This document shows, in pieces, positions 38,101 to 50,440 of a stretch of 64,000 nucleotides of DNA. Below the pieces are notes generated by a model, which was not told the origin of the DNA, ran no database searches, and saw only the letters and a program-made list of their open reading frames with translations. The stretch is from contig NW_002060964.1 in the NCBI RefSeq assembly GCF_000150275.1, positions 571,322 through 635,321 on the forward strand, given 5' to 3'. The position numbers were made by a program, and so were the translations under genes. The stretch comes from Trichoplax adhaerens (taxonomy: Eukaryota; Placozoa; Uniplacotomia; Trichoplacea; Trichoplacidae). How positions within the stretch are numbered: position 1 is the stretch's first letter; each line of letters opens with the position of its first letter.

Positions 38101-39912
38101 TATCAAGATGATTTTCACCAAGAACGCATGATTGAATCTCGGTAGCTTTCTCATATTCAGAAAGAGCCATAGTATACTTGCTTTGATTAAAATAAACTGC
38201 TCCTTTGCAATTATATGTTTTTGCGACATCTGGATGATTACTACCAAGAGCTTCTATTTGAAGTTTTAGTGAATTTTCATGTTGAGTAAGAGCTTTGTCG
38301 TATTTTCCTTGATCGTTATAGACAGCTCCAAAGTTGTTGTAGGAAATTGCAACATCTGGATGATGATGACCAAGAACTGATAATTGAATATCGAGAGACT
38401 TTTGGTAGATAGATAGAGCATCTTCATGCTTGCCTTGATTAGAATAGACATCTCCAATATTATTATAGGACTGTGCAAGATCAGGGTGATTACCTTCGAG
38501 AACTGATGATTGAATCTTTAGCGCCTTTTGATACTTAGAAAGAGCCTCAACATCCTTACCTTGGCTTTTATAAATACTTCCAATGCTAATATACGTTTTT
38601 GCAACATCTGGATGATCGTATCCAAGGCTCATATGTTGAATTTTAAGTGCCTTGTTGTGCACAGAAAGTGCTTCTTCGTGATTACCTTGATTGTTATTTG
38701 TATTTCCCATATTATTGTAAGATTTTGCAACTTCAGGATGTTCGTAACCGAGAACAGCTCCTTGAATTTTAAGAGACTTGTTATACATAGAAAGAGCCTC
38801 ATCGTACTTTCCTTGGCAATCATACACCTTTCCCTTGCTGTTATATAACTTAGCAATATCAGGATGCTGATGACCAAAGACTGACGATTTAATCTTGAAC
38901 GATTTTTCATACTCGGAAAGTGCTTCTTCATACTTGCCTTGATGAAAATAGACGTTGCCTATGTTTTGTAAAGACTGTGCAACATCGGGATGTTTGTCGC
39001 CAAGGATAGATAATTGAATTTTGAGTGCATTATTGTGCAAAGTAAGAGCTTCTTCGTGCTTGCCTTGATCATCCTTAACATTTCCCATATTACCATACGA
39101 CTTGGCAATATCTGGATGATTGTCATCAAAGACTGCCTTTCGAATATTTAACGCCTTCTCATACATATCTAGAGCTTGAACATGTTTTCCTTGCTTAGAA
39201 TAGACATCTCCCATGCTGGTACGAGTCTGTGCAATATCAGGGTGACTATGATCCAAGACTAAAATTGAATTTGTAATGATTTTTGATGCTTTGAAAAAGC
39301 TTCGCTGTATTTGCCTTGATTTTGATAGACAATTCCCATATTATTGTGGCATTTTGCAATGCCTTGATTATTGACATCGACGGCTGACGTAAGAAATTTC
39401 AATGAATTTTCATACGAGCTAATAGCTTGGTCATATTTACCTTGATGATTATAAATTGTTCCAATTAGACTATGAGAATTTCCGACGTTTAATTTGTCGT
39501 CACTAGAATATTTTAATTTCATATCCAGTGATTTAGTATAATCACTTAAGGCTGCATCCAATTCCCCTTGTAACTGTTTAATTTCGCCTTGTCTATCTTG
39601 ACATTTAGCGATTTTCATTTTATCTTCTAATTTTGCAGCTATTTTTTTCGCTTGCAGGCACCATTCTTCGCCTTTCATCCAATCACATCGTTGTATATAT
39701 ATGTCACTAAAACTAAGATAAAGTTCACATTGAAAGCGATCAAGTTCATCAAGGTTATTAGGGCTTCCGGATATAGTTTTAATCATTTCATGGATTTTAT
39801 TATAACAAGACTCTGCTTCGTCAAGCTTGCCAGATTGGTAAAATTGAAGACCGTCTTCGCGTAGAGCTTTTAACTTTTTGGAAATCTCAAATTTACTCGA
39901 TTGATTGCCCAT
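35195..39912 (-). CDS. TPR-Death domain protein: myristoylation-type N-terminus, about 29 TPRs, C-terminal Death domain; one apparent frameshift
   Basis: Exons 39912-35926 and 35451-35195 (intron GTAACT...TTACAG, 474 nt). The N-terminus MGNQSSK fits N-myristoylation (Gly2, Ser at the fifth position). A TPR array of the same 42-residue type as the neighbour (YNNIGxVY, QGKYEEAL, LGHHHPDVAKSYNNxG) fills the first exon. The second exon is a Death domain: ILLCIKEIYRDLGVDWRRLA, then IELDMDYNEV, EEQCYEMLYRCY, LIDALVKSDLGPLAERI. Death domains assemble signalling oligomers for apoptosis or NF-kB-like pathways. The giant exon has one oddity: near 39261-39264 the frame shifts within a T run (coding strand), just after KSLQIQF and before VLDHSHPDIA. 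One missing base explains it, and only with that base restored does the exon end in phase 1, matching the Death domain exon. The stop TAA overlaps a donor-like AA|GTAAGT, so extension into another exon is possible. Confidence 0.82.
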
Positions 39913-42900
39913 TTTTTATTGCCTAAAGGAGAAAAGATCGATTCGATGCTAATTATTGTTAGAATACACTTCAATTTGTAACTGTGAAGATGAATAAGTG
40001 GAAAATTATAATCATCAATTCAGTATTCCAAGATGGTCACCGTTAACTGGTTAGATTGCTTCGATTTTAGATGAGTTAAAATTGCTTCTTGCTATATGTT
40101 ACCGTACTCTACCTGTCTACTGACTGTATAATATGCATTCGTATAAGGCCATCAACCCGGAAGCAAGCGCCCGAAGTTGAATATCATTTGTAACATATAA
40201 ATACTATATATAATAAGGATGCATATAATTAACATCAAATTAGCATAATATCCTTTAAATATTACCATATGATGACTATAAATTTCATACCGCTGAAGGT
40301 AACTGGAAAATTACGTAATGATCTCTTGAGCATTGAGCATTCTACTCTCCACTTCAATTTAATAATAGCGATAGTTGATTTTTGTTAGCACGTTTCTAGC
40401 TGGATTTAAGATCAGAGTCTAGCATAAAACGAGAATCGTGTCAAGCTTAGAATGGGATCCAAATAGTAATGTAGGCGACCATTTTCCTCTTCTAATTCTC
40501 TATCTTGGATGGGGAATGGAGCGGCTATAGTAGCAATAAAAACCAGTAATGGCTACCATGGCGACTATGACCAGGGCGTTGGCCAGTAATTACCTATCTG
40601 AGTATAAATCTGCGGTACTTTGCTTTCAGTACGTAGTAGATTTAAATATTGGTTGCATTATTATTCAGTTTATTTAAAGTTTGTATGCAAGCAATGGTGA
40701 TTGATATAAATAGAAGTGATAGCTGTAGTTTCAAATGCAGCTATCGAATCTTCAACAGATTCTATGGATTGCATCTATTGCTATACCTTGACTCACATAT
40801 CATAAAGACACGACATAGTACGCTTGGCTAAATCATTTCTTCCTGGAAAATCAATACTAGATCTCGATCAGGATTGGACGCGCATCTGCAAGTTTATTCA
40901 TTATCATTGGCATTATATCTTGATTGATAATATGTGATAATTTTTATTAATTTGTGCCTTTCTTTGCTAGGGGCGGAGGCGGAGGGGAGACTACTTTGCA
41001 TTCTAGAATGGCCGCACCTTACCTACAAAAAATAAGGGATGCTTCTAACTGGAGCATTTTAATTTTCTGAGATATTTTCACAGTCACTACAACCTGTAGC
41101 TTTTCTATAACTGACAAAGAAAGCTGTAGTTTATAGCTAGTATCGACAAAATCGTAAGCAACTAGCGTCTACATCATAGAGAATACGAACAAATTATATA
41201 TTTAATTGCACGACAACTGGATCCAGGAAACCGCTAGAATATTTAATTGATATAAATTGAGGAAATATAGCGCTATTAAAATATTATTTTCAATTTTTCC
41301 ATCTTAATAGCATCAAGATCGATTATTTCAGTCAATTTATTGATATTACTAATTTAGTTACATATAGGCCACTCTAATTGGGCTAACAATAAATTTAAAA
41401 AGGAAACACATTTAAAATTCTTTAAAATAAGTAGCCTTTTCTATCCAATTCTTTTACATTACGTGAAATAGGGGTGTCCAAGGTTTGTAACGTGCAATAA
41501 TGCCATTACGTATAAGTAATTCTTTAAGGTATTAAACTGCTAAGATCCCTAAATGCAATAATTTATCTTAAAGTATTTATTTACAAGCGAATTAGAATAA
41601 TTATTATTCTTGACAAAATTTGTTAAATAATCGTTCTATTTAATGCTAGTGTCGTCATCAGTTTACTTACCAGCTTATCATTTATTTCTACTAACATTAT
41701 TCATCAGAACTGTTTCATTGATTAATGGCAACCTGATATTCATTTGCACCGTGCAAGTTCAAAGAGTTCTTTATTAAAACAAGGGGTCGATTAATCCATC
41801 TAATCTGTAAATATTCCTATAATGTTACTTCAATATGCTGGAACTATTATTGATATTGGATTTCTTTAATCATACACGTAAGATGCCATATGGTTTAATT
41901 TCATGAATTTGTACCAGTAATTAACCTTTAACATTAGTCTTACGATACCAGAAATAGAACTGCTGTGCTTGATATCTTCTGAAGCCAGATATGTCTAATC
42001 ATAGCCAATAAATAAATAAAAATAGAAAGCCTTCATTGCTATAGCTTTCAGTTAAACTGCTTGATCTTGCTATCATACATTTAGAAAGTCCTCATGTTTT
42101 TATACACAACTTAAGCATTACCTACTGTAACGTGGTATATAAATTATTTATTATTAAGACACTAATCTATACGCTTTTGCAATCAACTCGTAATTTATAA
42201 CCTGTAAGCTAAGTGCTACGTTATAACAGGGTTCAATATTTATGTAAATCTCAACGATACTCGAATGACTATAACCAGTGCAGTAATTTGCAGAATTTGC
42301 AATTTAAAAATTGGAAATACAATTTCAATATTGGTTAAGTAATTTTTCGTAACGATAACTACTCTCTCCAATTTCAAGTGAAATTGCACGAAGACGAATT
42401 GATTGGATACCTAGCAGAAATTAAAGCACTTTTTATGTCTCAGATTCTCGGTGATGTGTATTTTGTTAATTAATAAAGTTAACAAGGAACATCTCTCTTA
42501 AATATGTACAGTCAGGGAAATTTAATGTTTCCACCAATGTAGCTGCACGTTGTTGCAGTGGCTCCAATATACACTATACAGTAATATAAATATTCGAAAT
42601 ATAGTAAATTAATATCGTTGTAGAATGGAGTACAGGATTAACTGTTTGACAAATTCAAGTGCTAATTATTTGGCGTAAGTCCTATCTCAATGTCTGAAAA
42701 TTATTTTCAAGTATGGAAATAGAATGAATGACTCCATTACACTGCTATATTGTAACTATTTTTGTCTGACTTGCCGCAGATGTATTAGTACATTTTAAAT
42801 AGAATTTAATATCGGAACCTGAAGCATATTTTCACACTTTGTCATTGTTATGCTGATGTCAAAGCCAGATGGTAACTCCGACCGCTTCTTAGGTCGTAAA

Positions 42901-45171
42901 CAAGAACTGATGAGACGATGTTTGTGTTAGTAAGGATTTGTCTCGATCAACAATTCAGATTTAGTCTAAACATGCTGCAGAAGTGTTAGTGCCTATGCAT
43001 TCATTAGCATGTCTTTAATGTTGAGAACTAGTAAATTGAATAAAAATACTGGTATAAGAATATATGTCAAAGCATTCACGATGGTGTTATTCTATATTTT
43101 TCCTTATTAAAATTTCTAGTAGTAAACTAAACTAGAGTACATACAATTTCATCGCCATTCAATTTAATCATGATACAAGATTGCCGCCTATTAACACCCA
43201 TAATCATATTATAAACAGATTGTTTGATCCTTTTGCGGGTGTTAAAAAAAAAATTTTCTTTGAAAAAATAAGATCATTTTCTGAGAAAGATGGAAGCATC
43301 CATTTCAAGAGATACACCACGCATTTCATTTATATTTAATTTAAATTTTATTTTGATTGAGTTGAAGAAAAATCAGAATCTTTTTTTGACTTTGCACTGC
43401 ATTGAATAATGTACGCGTATACGACAAAAAACATTTAATGTAAGTTTTTTTCATAGATTTATAAAAACATCCAGTTTATGGGGATTCCATTTTCGAATGG
43501 AGAATAAGTCATGGCAGGGGGACTGATTACTGACGTAGCAATAATTTATGGCAGCCGATAATGATTTGGCTATAAGTAGAAATAACATACAGCAAAAAGC
43601 AATATTACTTAAATACAGTGCTATTATACAAATACATGAAACAGGAATTAAATTTTTGTTGGCAATTATAATCAGATAACATTTTGAATACACTGCAAAG
43701 GAAAAAAATTGTGAAATAATAAAGCAAAGACTTCCGTATAACATACGAGTAGACATCGGTAAATATAACAAATAATAAACCATTCAATAACAATGCAGTC
43801 CATTAGTCGAAATTTATAAGCGGAACATAAATTTTAAAATGTTAAATACAGTATATCATTAAGAATGTTTATAAGGTCCATCCTTCATAATTATTCTTAT
43901 TTGCATAAGACAGTATTTTCCTGCCCGAATAACAATTATAAATGAAAATTTTATGTACTTATCTAGAGGTCATACTTGAACATAGGGAAAGAAATAATCT
44001 CAGAGTCAATCATTCATTATAATCGTGAGAGACAATAATCCATTGATATCATGCGAACCAAGTGCAAAGTCCTATCTTGACACTTGCAACCCACATAGGG
44101 TGCACAGATTTTGTTTATTAATCAGATGAAGCGATATTATCAATCAATTATGCCATAAGCTGAAAGGAAGTCATTATTCCGATATCTATTTTCTTAACTA
44201 TGTATTAATCTATCATATGGATTTAATGAATCAAAATCACGATGACAATAACCAGGAAACAACTCATTTGCATCATTAGAATTCGTTTAGATTAACATTT
44301 AGTACTGATAAGTAACACGATTCGAAATTAGGAAAGAGCTCGTAGATTAGCAAAAAAGTTACAGTATAGAATATTTATTGAACCAATTCTATCAGGCTAG
44401 TCATCAATGTCATTGCACCTGATTTGGTTTTAATATTGTTATTTCCAAAGCGCATAAAAAAGCATGCAGAAGGGATCAAATTAATTTGATTTTACACACT
44501 AACAAATGAATTACTCGCATACAATTTTTATTGCATAATGTAAGATTGATATGCTAGTATATAGAAAAAAATCTAGGTGTACATTGCATGCTATTATTAA
44601 TACTTCATACCATTGAAATTGTTTGAGAAAAAGTGATTGAACCCAGATATGTTAGTAAAATGAAAATTTTTAGTGTTTAAGCATAAACAGAAACATTTAT
44701 AAATAGTCCTTATATATACGTTACGATCAAAAGTCTAGAAATAAACAGACTGAGATTGACATTAATCGGAAATTAAAATTTAACTTTCGCCATTACAAGA
44801 TTGAGCTTCTCTCATGTAATAGGATTACAGAATTTCTTTCCTTTTTGTGTAGTGTACAATGTACAGTATAATATATAAGCTTGTTGTATATTTTTAAGCA
44901 AAGATAGATAATATCCAAAGAATACGGATAAAGTCAACGATAGATTTGCAGTTGTTAGACACGAAACAGCGTAATTGTTAAGCAAATAACAGGATGGACC
45001 ATATAATAACTCGTATATGGATAATAATAATAGTAGAAAGAAGGCAGGTGTAATGACCAAGTCTCATTTCTGCCAACCTTAGCAGCAAATAACGGTACCT
45101 CTAAACTGTGCAACTTCGTAATCTTGCCAACAATCTTGTTTTAAGTAAATTAGTGAAAGGGTACATGAACG
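39913..45171. other. 5.2-kb gene-free stretch
   Basis: No supportable exon on either strand. Hydrophobic minus-strand open frames at 43451-43783 and 44812-45060 look like chance translations of AT-rich DNA. The first few hundred bases presumably contain the TPR-Death domain promoter; a CCTTTAG just upstream of its ATG could be the acceptor of a 5' UTR intron. Confidence 0.45.
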
Positions 45172-45708
45172 CTATCTTGTACCATCATTGCTTTCTTCAC
45201 TAATGGAAGAATGATAGTAAGTGGTAGTAGTCGTTGAAGAAGTACCTGCCCACCACTGTCTCAATCTTGAAGCAGGAGATTCACCAGAGGATGATGACCT
45301 GGTTACTTTAAAATCGACCAGAAATCGATCGCTAATCGATTGCAACTCTCTTCCAATTTCTATTTCGGTTGCGAGGGAATGACGCCGCGGCCTCACTTCT
45401 TCAATTTGATTCTCTGCTGGTTCATCATCATCATTTAGTGCCATTGCTGATGAGACGCAAGCCATATTCTGAATAATTGGTACAGATTGAGGTCTACGAA
45501 TTAAGGAGGTTTTCTTTCTCAGTGATAGACGCTCAGAAGATTGCCGAAATGAAAATGTCATCTTTTCTTCTCTATCATCATCATCATCATCATCATATAA
45601 ATCGATTTCGAAACGGTTTCGTCGAATTGATGGAACATCAATTGGATCTGATTGAGGCAATTTTTTGCTGCCATATTTATCTAATGAAAATTGCTGATCG
45701 TTTGCCAT
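45172..45708 (-). CDS. putative BH3-only-like protein (178 residues, disordered, single exon)
   Basis: One uninterrupted frame starts with ATG at 45708. The composition is typical of a disordered regulator: an Asp run (about residues 39-45), Ser/Thr-rich segments and no membrane helix. Residues about 115-129, EIEIGRELQSISDRF, fit the BH3 consensus (hydrophobic positions I118, L122, I125 and F129, small S126, invariant-type D127) and resemble vertebrate Bim. Just before it, RPRRHS (residues 106-111) fits the Akt consensus RxRxxS. BH3-only proteins trigger mitochondrial apoptosis by binding the groove of Bcl-2-family proteins; this role is inferred from one short motif. Chance similarity is possible because BH3 motifs are short. 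The gene stands alone, about 5 kb from the TPR-Death domain gene. Confidence 0.55.
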   Translation of the reverse strand: MANDQQFSLDKYGSKKLPQSDPIDVPSIRRNRFEIDLYDDDDDDDREEKMTFSFRQSSERLSLRKKTSLIRRPQSVPIIQNMACVSSAMALNDDDEPAENQIEEVRPRRHSLATEIEIGRELQSISDRFLVDFKVTRSSSSGESPASRLRQWWAGTSSTTTTTYYHSSISEESNDGTR

Positions 45709-48460
45709 TATGATATGAAATGTAGTTTAACATAGAATGCAAAGCAAGAAATTTTACACTGCCTGGCAAATTGTATCCAATTTTTAACGTAGACTGCAAA
45801 GTACAGAACTTGTTGTATTGGAAGTAATTTGTTCCAATGCTACAGATGGTATTCCGTAGTCTCTAGTTTGTGCTGTAATTTCCCAAATCGAAACAATACT
45901 AGTATTGTCGTTGATTACTGGATTAAATTGTAGTGCGATTTGCTAACTTTAAAATTCTCCAGGCAAAATGATCTTTTCAATAGCAACCGATGCGCTATCT
46001 TTTTAATGATACTCGTTGCACGGAAAAATAAACCCTATATAGTCCCAAGGTTGTAATCCGGCTTTCGAGAAACTTATTATACAGCTTCTATGATTGTTTA
46101 CCTATTTGGATAGAAGGAAGTTATTGATGAGTACTTTTACGATATGAATAATTGAGCAACATTTTCAATTAAAGAATAAGCGAGAAATTGTTCAAATTCT
46201 ACAAGTACGTACTGCAATCTGCTAATCGTATCCAATCGAGTCGAATGTAATAACAGTTACTGCATTCAATGCGTTTCTGGAAAGTTGGATGGTTTTATTC
46301 GCTACCTAGCTTGAATCACAGTAGATAAGAATAACAAGACGGAGATAAAAGGTGGAAAAATTGCTTGATCGTTTGAAAAGAAGGTGGTTGTGGACGCCTA
46401 ATCAATAAAAAGATGATAAATGATCGTCAGTGATGGACAGATGATGACATATAGGATCAAAAAACAAAGGTTTTCTCCAGTTAAATTCGGTTGGCAAAGT
46501 AAGTTTGTTGACGCAATTTTTGTATCGTAATTCGGCACTGCTTTAGCGTTATCGAATCGTTTCAACGTATTTACTCACTTCTACTGTATTTGTTGCTTAT
46601 TGCAATGGTTATTTTTCCTTATTCAGCCTTCCATAGGAAGATCAATAACGTACGTATTTATTAGTTCTACTGTAGTCTGGAATTGGTGGTAGAGCACGTT
46701 ACACGAAATGGAATCTGTAAGTTGCTATTCATGAACACCACGTTATAAAGATGATGGAACGACCCTGTATCAGGCAATGATGGATGTTGCAAGATGGCTG
46801 CACCCGGAAGAGTTTGTTGATTCATTTAATTTTAAATACGAGGATATATTTACAGTAAAATCCTTTTTTATGACTACACGAATGTCTATGCCGGCCTTGG
46901 TGTTTACAAAATAACTCTACTTGGCTCTCTGGCCAATATACTGTAGAATCTATACAGTGTTTGTACAGTGCAATGTACAGCCTGTTTCTGTCCAATTTTT
47001 TTTCTTGTAACTTTGCCATATTATAGGCGTGACAATTCTTGGTAAAGGGCATAGCGTTCAATATATCGAGAACCTTGGGTTCAATCTTGATGGACATGTC
47101 CACGAGAGTGGATATGTAACTCTATAACGATCCTATAGCAGTTTATGAACTCGGTGATGGTTTAGGAAATTGTTGTTTACATGATGTCATGGTGAGTCAT
47201 AAGATTGATGATGGCGATAATCGCCATTATTAGCGTGATTGCAAAAGAGATCAAATGGATAGGATTGAAATCATGGTATCCTAACTTTGATTTCAACTGT
47301 CGTCATTGATCCCCTTATTTTATATTTTTGAAATCATTACGCTATGAATATTGATAAGGTGATTGTTGCGCGATGATTTTGAGCATTTAAACAAGAAATG
47401 AAATACATGAAAAATGAAGAAATAGCCATTTGTAAAGCGAACTCACTCCATTTCTTGAATCCCTTTAAGGAAATGTTATGATGGTGAGCTAGCTTGTTTG
47501 AACAACTACTTCCAATAAGACATTACTCTCATGACAGTCGTCCTGCTTTAGCCCATTACCTATCATTTTAACTCGTGTTTTTTAATTGGCCGCCCGACCA
47601 ATAATAACGCCAAGCTAGTGAAATGTACCGTATCATCAGTTTAATTCATGCCGGTCTCAAGATGAATGTGCTAAAATGATGATTTTAAAAATGACTCCAT
47701 TCTAGTAAGAGTACGTTCGTCTATGTATAGCTTACCTTGTAAAAGATACCTGATGAGCACAAGTGTGGTTGAAAATCGGATAGGAATGGCAGTCAATTAA
47801 TTAAATAGAGATTCTTTGCTGGAGGTTTGCACTGTTTTTAAAGATGATTCGCCCACGCTCTTTTGGCTTGGTGTCGAATATCGTTTATTAATCAGTGAAT
47901 CTTTTGGTGAATTTTTATTTGATCCAAGCTATTGCTTGATGTTAATCTTGAGGGATTATCGTTCTGTATTTCAACATGTAATTGTTAATTTCGATTCGCG
48001 ATGATCGTTTCAGCCGTCTTTTGAATGGCTTCTTTACAAGAGCACCCATGTATCAAGGTCTTGTCAAAATGGGTTTACTGTGATCTTCCTTTTACCCTCT
48101 TCTAGTCTATTTCTATTTCTATTTCTTGTCGGAAATTTCAACAGCGATGCCAGAAATGATTGCCAGCTCCAATTAGTCAAGTGTAATTCTTCTTTGTGTT
48201 TCAAAGCGTCGTCGAGGTTGGATCGATGACTTTGCAATGGATGATTGCAATTTGCAAAGTAGAACAGTTTAGTTTGCAATGACCAAGGTGATAGGATGGC
48301 GTCTAGTATTGTCCAAGCAGAACAAATTGAATGTGTCCCTGCTGGTCTTCTCTCTATTAAATACTGATGATTCTTCTGGTCTATTCTAAGTCTAACTGGA
48401 TTACATAATCGTTCCTTTATATAGTTACTTGTCTGCAGTTGCTCGATTCTTCAATACAAA
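45709..48460. other. gene-free stretch
   Basis: No supportable gene. A minus-strand 93-codon frame (46822-47103) and plus-strand 47816-48004 lack domains, splice support or repeats. The proximal part presumably holds the promoter of the BH3-like gene. Confidence 0.4.
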
Positions 48461-49990
48461 TCAAATAAACAACATGAATGCCACAAAAAGTCTTTGCAAC
48501 GTTTTGGTGACGTTTTTCAATTGGGTTTTGCTTATACAAGACTCGGCCTTGACCAACACCATGGTTACAGTAGAGTATTGTGTAACTGATGACATGAAAC
48601 AGTATCTTGGACTTTCACAACGACCAGAAAAGTCTGCAACTGGAATTAATATGCAGATTGGTCCAATCTTCATGCTCGTCTAGTGGCACGATATGTGATC
48701 CAACATGCATAGAAGCAGCTGGAAAAGCTCTCGCTCTTCCAATATTCATAACGAGATGCACGCTGTCGGTTGGCCAAGTATCATTCTGCAGCAGCATTTC
48801 TGCCAACAGTGCAGCAAATACCTGCATAAGTTGCCAACAAAAACCGATGAGAGGATGACAATGCGATGGTATATTATTTTACAAGATAGGCATGAGTGAT
48901 GGCTATGTCATCATTGCATGGTCAATAGTGGTCATCATTACATGGCCATGCAGAATAGCTCCATGTTACAGATAGGAAGATGGTAGTCATCGAGGATTCA
49001 ATCCAGGGATGTTGTGATTGAATGATGAGGAGTCAGAATTGTTAATACAACTCGATATTGCAACGATTGGAAATGATCGATCATGCTGTTTCTAAAGTAA
49101 GGACAATTGATAAAAGTCTAGGTAATGAAATGTCACCTGTGCCAGTTAACCTTTCTACTGGTGGAAATTAATTATTCATGATCATTGATTATAATTCATT
49201 CCACAATAATGCTGGTATAAGCAGAATACAGTCATTCATCAATACTTGTACATATCGAATTGTACTTCACTTTCATCATTGCCTATGTCAGCAAAATCTC
49301 ATTTTATGATGATCAGCATTATTTGTATTGAATAGGAAAGCTGTGCTCGTCGAAAGCACACTGTTGATGCTTTGTATCGACGCGTCTATACAGTAATTCA
49401 TTCTAACGATTGCCTATGTCAGCAAAATCTCATTTTATGATGATCAGCATTATTTGTATTGAATAGGAAAGCTGTGCTCGTCGAAAGCACACTGTTGATA
49501 CTTGGTATCGACGCGTTTATACAGTAATTGCAATTCATTTTAATGATTGCCTATGTTAGCAAAATCTCATTTTATGATGATCAGCATTATTTGTATTGAA
49601 TAGGAAAAGGTGTACTCGTCAAAAACACACTCATGATACTTTGTATCGATCACAATCATCACTGTACATTGTATAACAACAATTGGAAAGAGCAAATGTC
49701 AAAATGCCTTGCCAACCGATGCAATCGTGTCCATGTCAACAAGTTCATTAGAGCATTGATTTGCACCGGCTCTCCATGGTCCCACACAAGCACTCATGCG
49801 ACAACGAAGCAAAATATCACCAATGGCACAATACACCCAGTGGATGCATCATCGATTTCATTCCCATTGAATATGGAATAAGAAGAATTGGAGTGGAATA
49901 CTCAATTGCATCGCAGTTAAAACATGCCAAAGCATGCAAGAGTTGTAGCTTGACAATGGCGACGATGATTAGGATAGCGAGTTGCAACAT
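48461..49990 (-). CDS. weak candidate: small secreted cysteine-containing protein in two exons
   Basis: Exon 49990-49837 begins MLQLAILIIVAIVKL, a good signal peptide, followed by ALACFNCD, reminiscent of the start of Ly6/three-finger domains. A donor CTGG|GTGTAT in phase 1 could join an acceptor TTCCAG|TT at 48639, whose frame runs GRCESPRYCFMSS, then VKAESC, to a stop at 48461. Phases agree, but the intron is 1.2 kb, contains a three-copy repeat, and the cysteine set is incomplete for a Ly6 domain, with no CN terminus. Missing intermediate exons, or chance, are real possibilities. Confidence 0.25.
49270..49650. repeat. tandem repeat, three copies of about 131-137 bp
   Basis: The unit GATTGCCTATGTCAGCAAAA, TCTCATTTTATGATGATCAG, CATTATTTGTATTGAATAGG, AAAGCTGTGCTCGTCGAAAG, CACACTGTTGATACTTTGTA, TCGACGCGTCTATACAGTAA occurs three times at high identity, with GCCTATGT at about 49281, 49412 and 49549. 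High identity implies a recent origin. Confidence 0.9.
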
Positions 49991-50208
49991 GTTTATTCAT
50001 GATTTATCGTGCAATAAACTTGTTCAAGTTGGACTTTATCCGTACGTCTGTAACGATCGTGAATCGCACCATACAGTATAGTGTACACTAGACAGTGTCA
50101 AGATTCCTCATTTCATTCCATAGTGTGAGTAATAGAAATCAACTGCCCATGAAACACCTCCCCAATTGCAAATCATTCAATCTTGAATCATAAATATTGA
50201 TATTAATT

Positions 50209-50440
50209 ATAAACTTTCCTATGCAAGATGTGTCTACGTATTTAAAACCTTCAATTTTCCATCCATTGGATCAAAGTTGATTTCAAAATTACACTATCGA
50301 ATGAAAGGGATCCCGCAGTATGATAGCGATTAAAGATTGATAATAATTATACACTTTCCTATGCAAGATGTGTCTACGTATTTAGATTTCAAATTGCACT
50401 ATCGAATGAAAGGGATCCCGCAGTACGATAGCGATTAGTC
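50209..50440. repeat. interleaved direct duplication of about 110-140 bp
   Basis: Two blocks each occur twice: CTTTCCTATGCAAGATGTGT followed by CTACGTATTTA (about 50214 and 50354), and ACTATCGAATGAAAGGGATC followed by CCGCAGTA (about 50293 and 50398). The second copy is shortened between the blocks. Confidence 0.85.

Noticed and set aside
36247-38931. Alternative-frame open frames inside the TPR-Death domain exon
   Set aside because: Same reason: shadows of the TPR repeat.
43451-43783. Hydrophobic 110-codon minus-strand frame resembling a membrane protein
   Set aside because: AT-rich DNA gives hydrophobic translations by chance; no receptor motifs or flanking exons found.
46822-47103. 93-codon minus-strand frame
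   Set aside because: No recognisable domain and no supporting structure.
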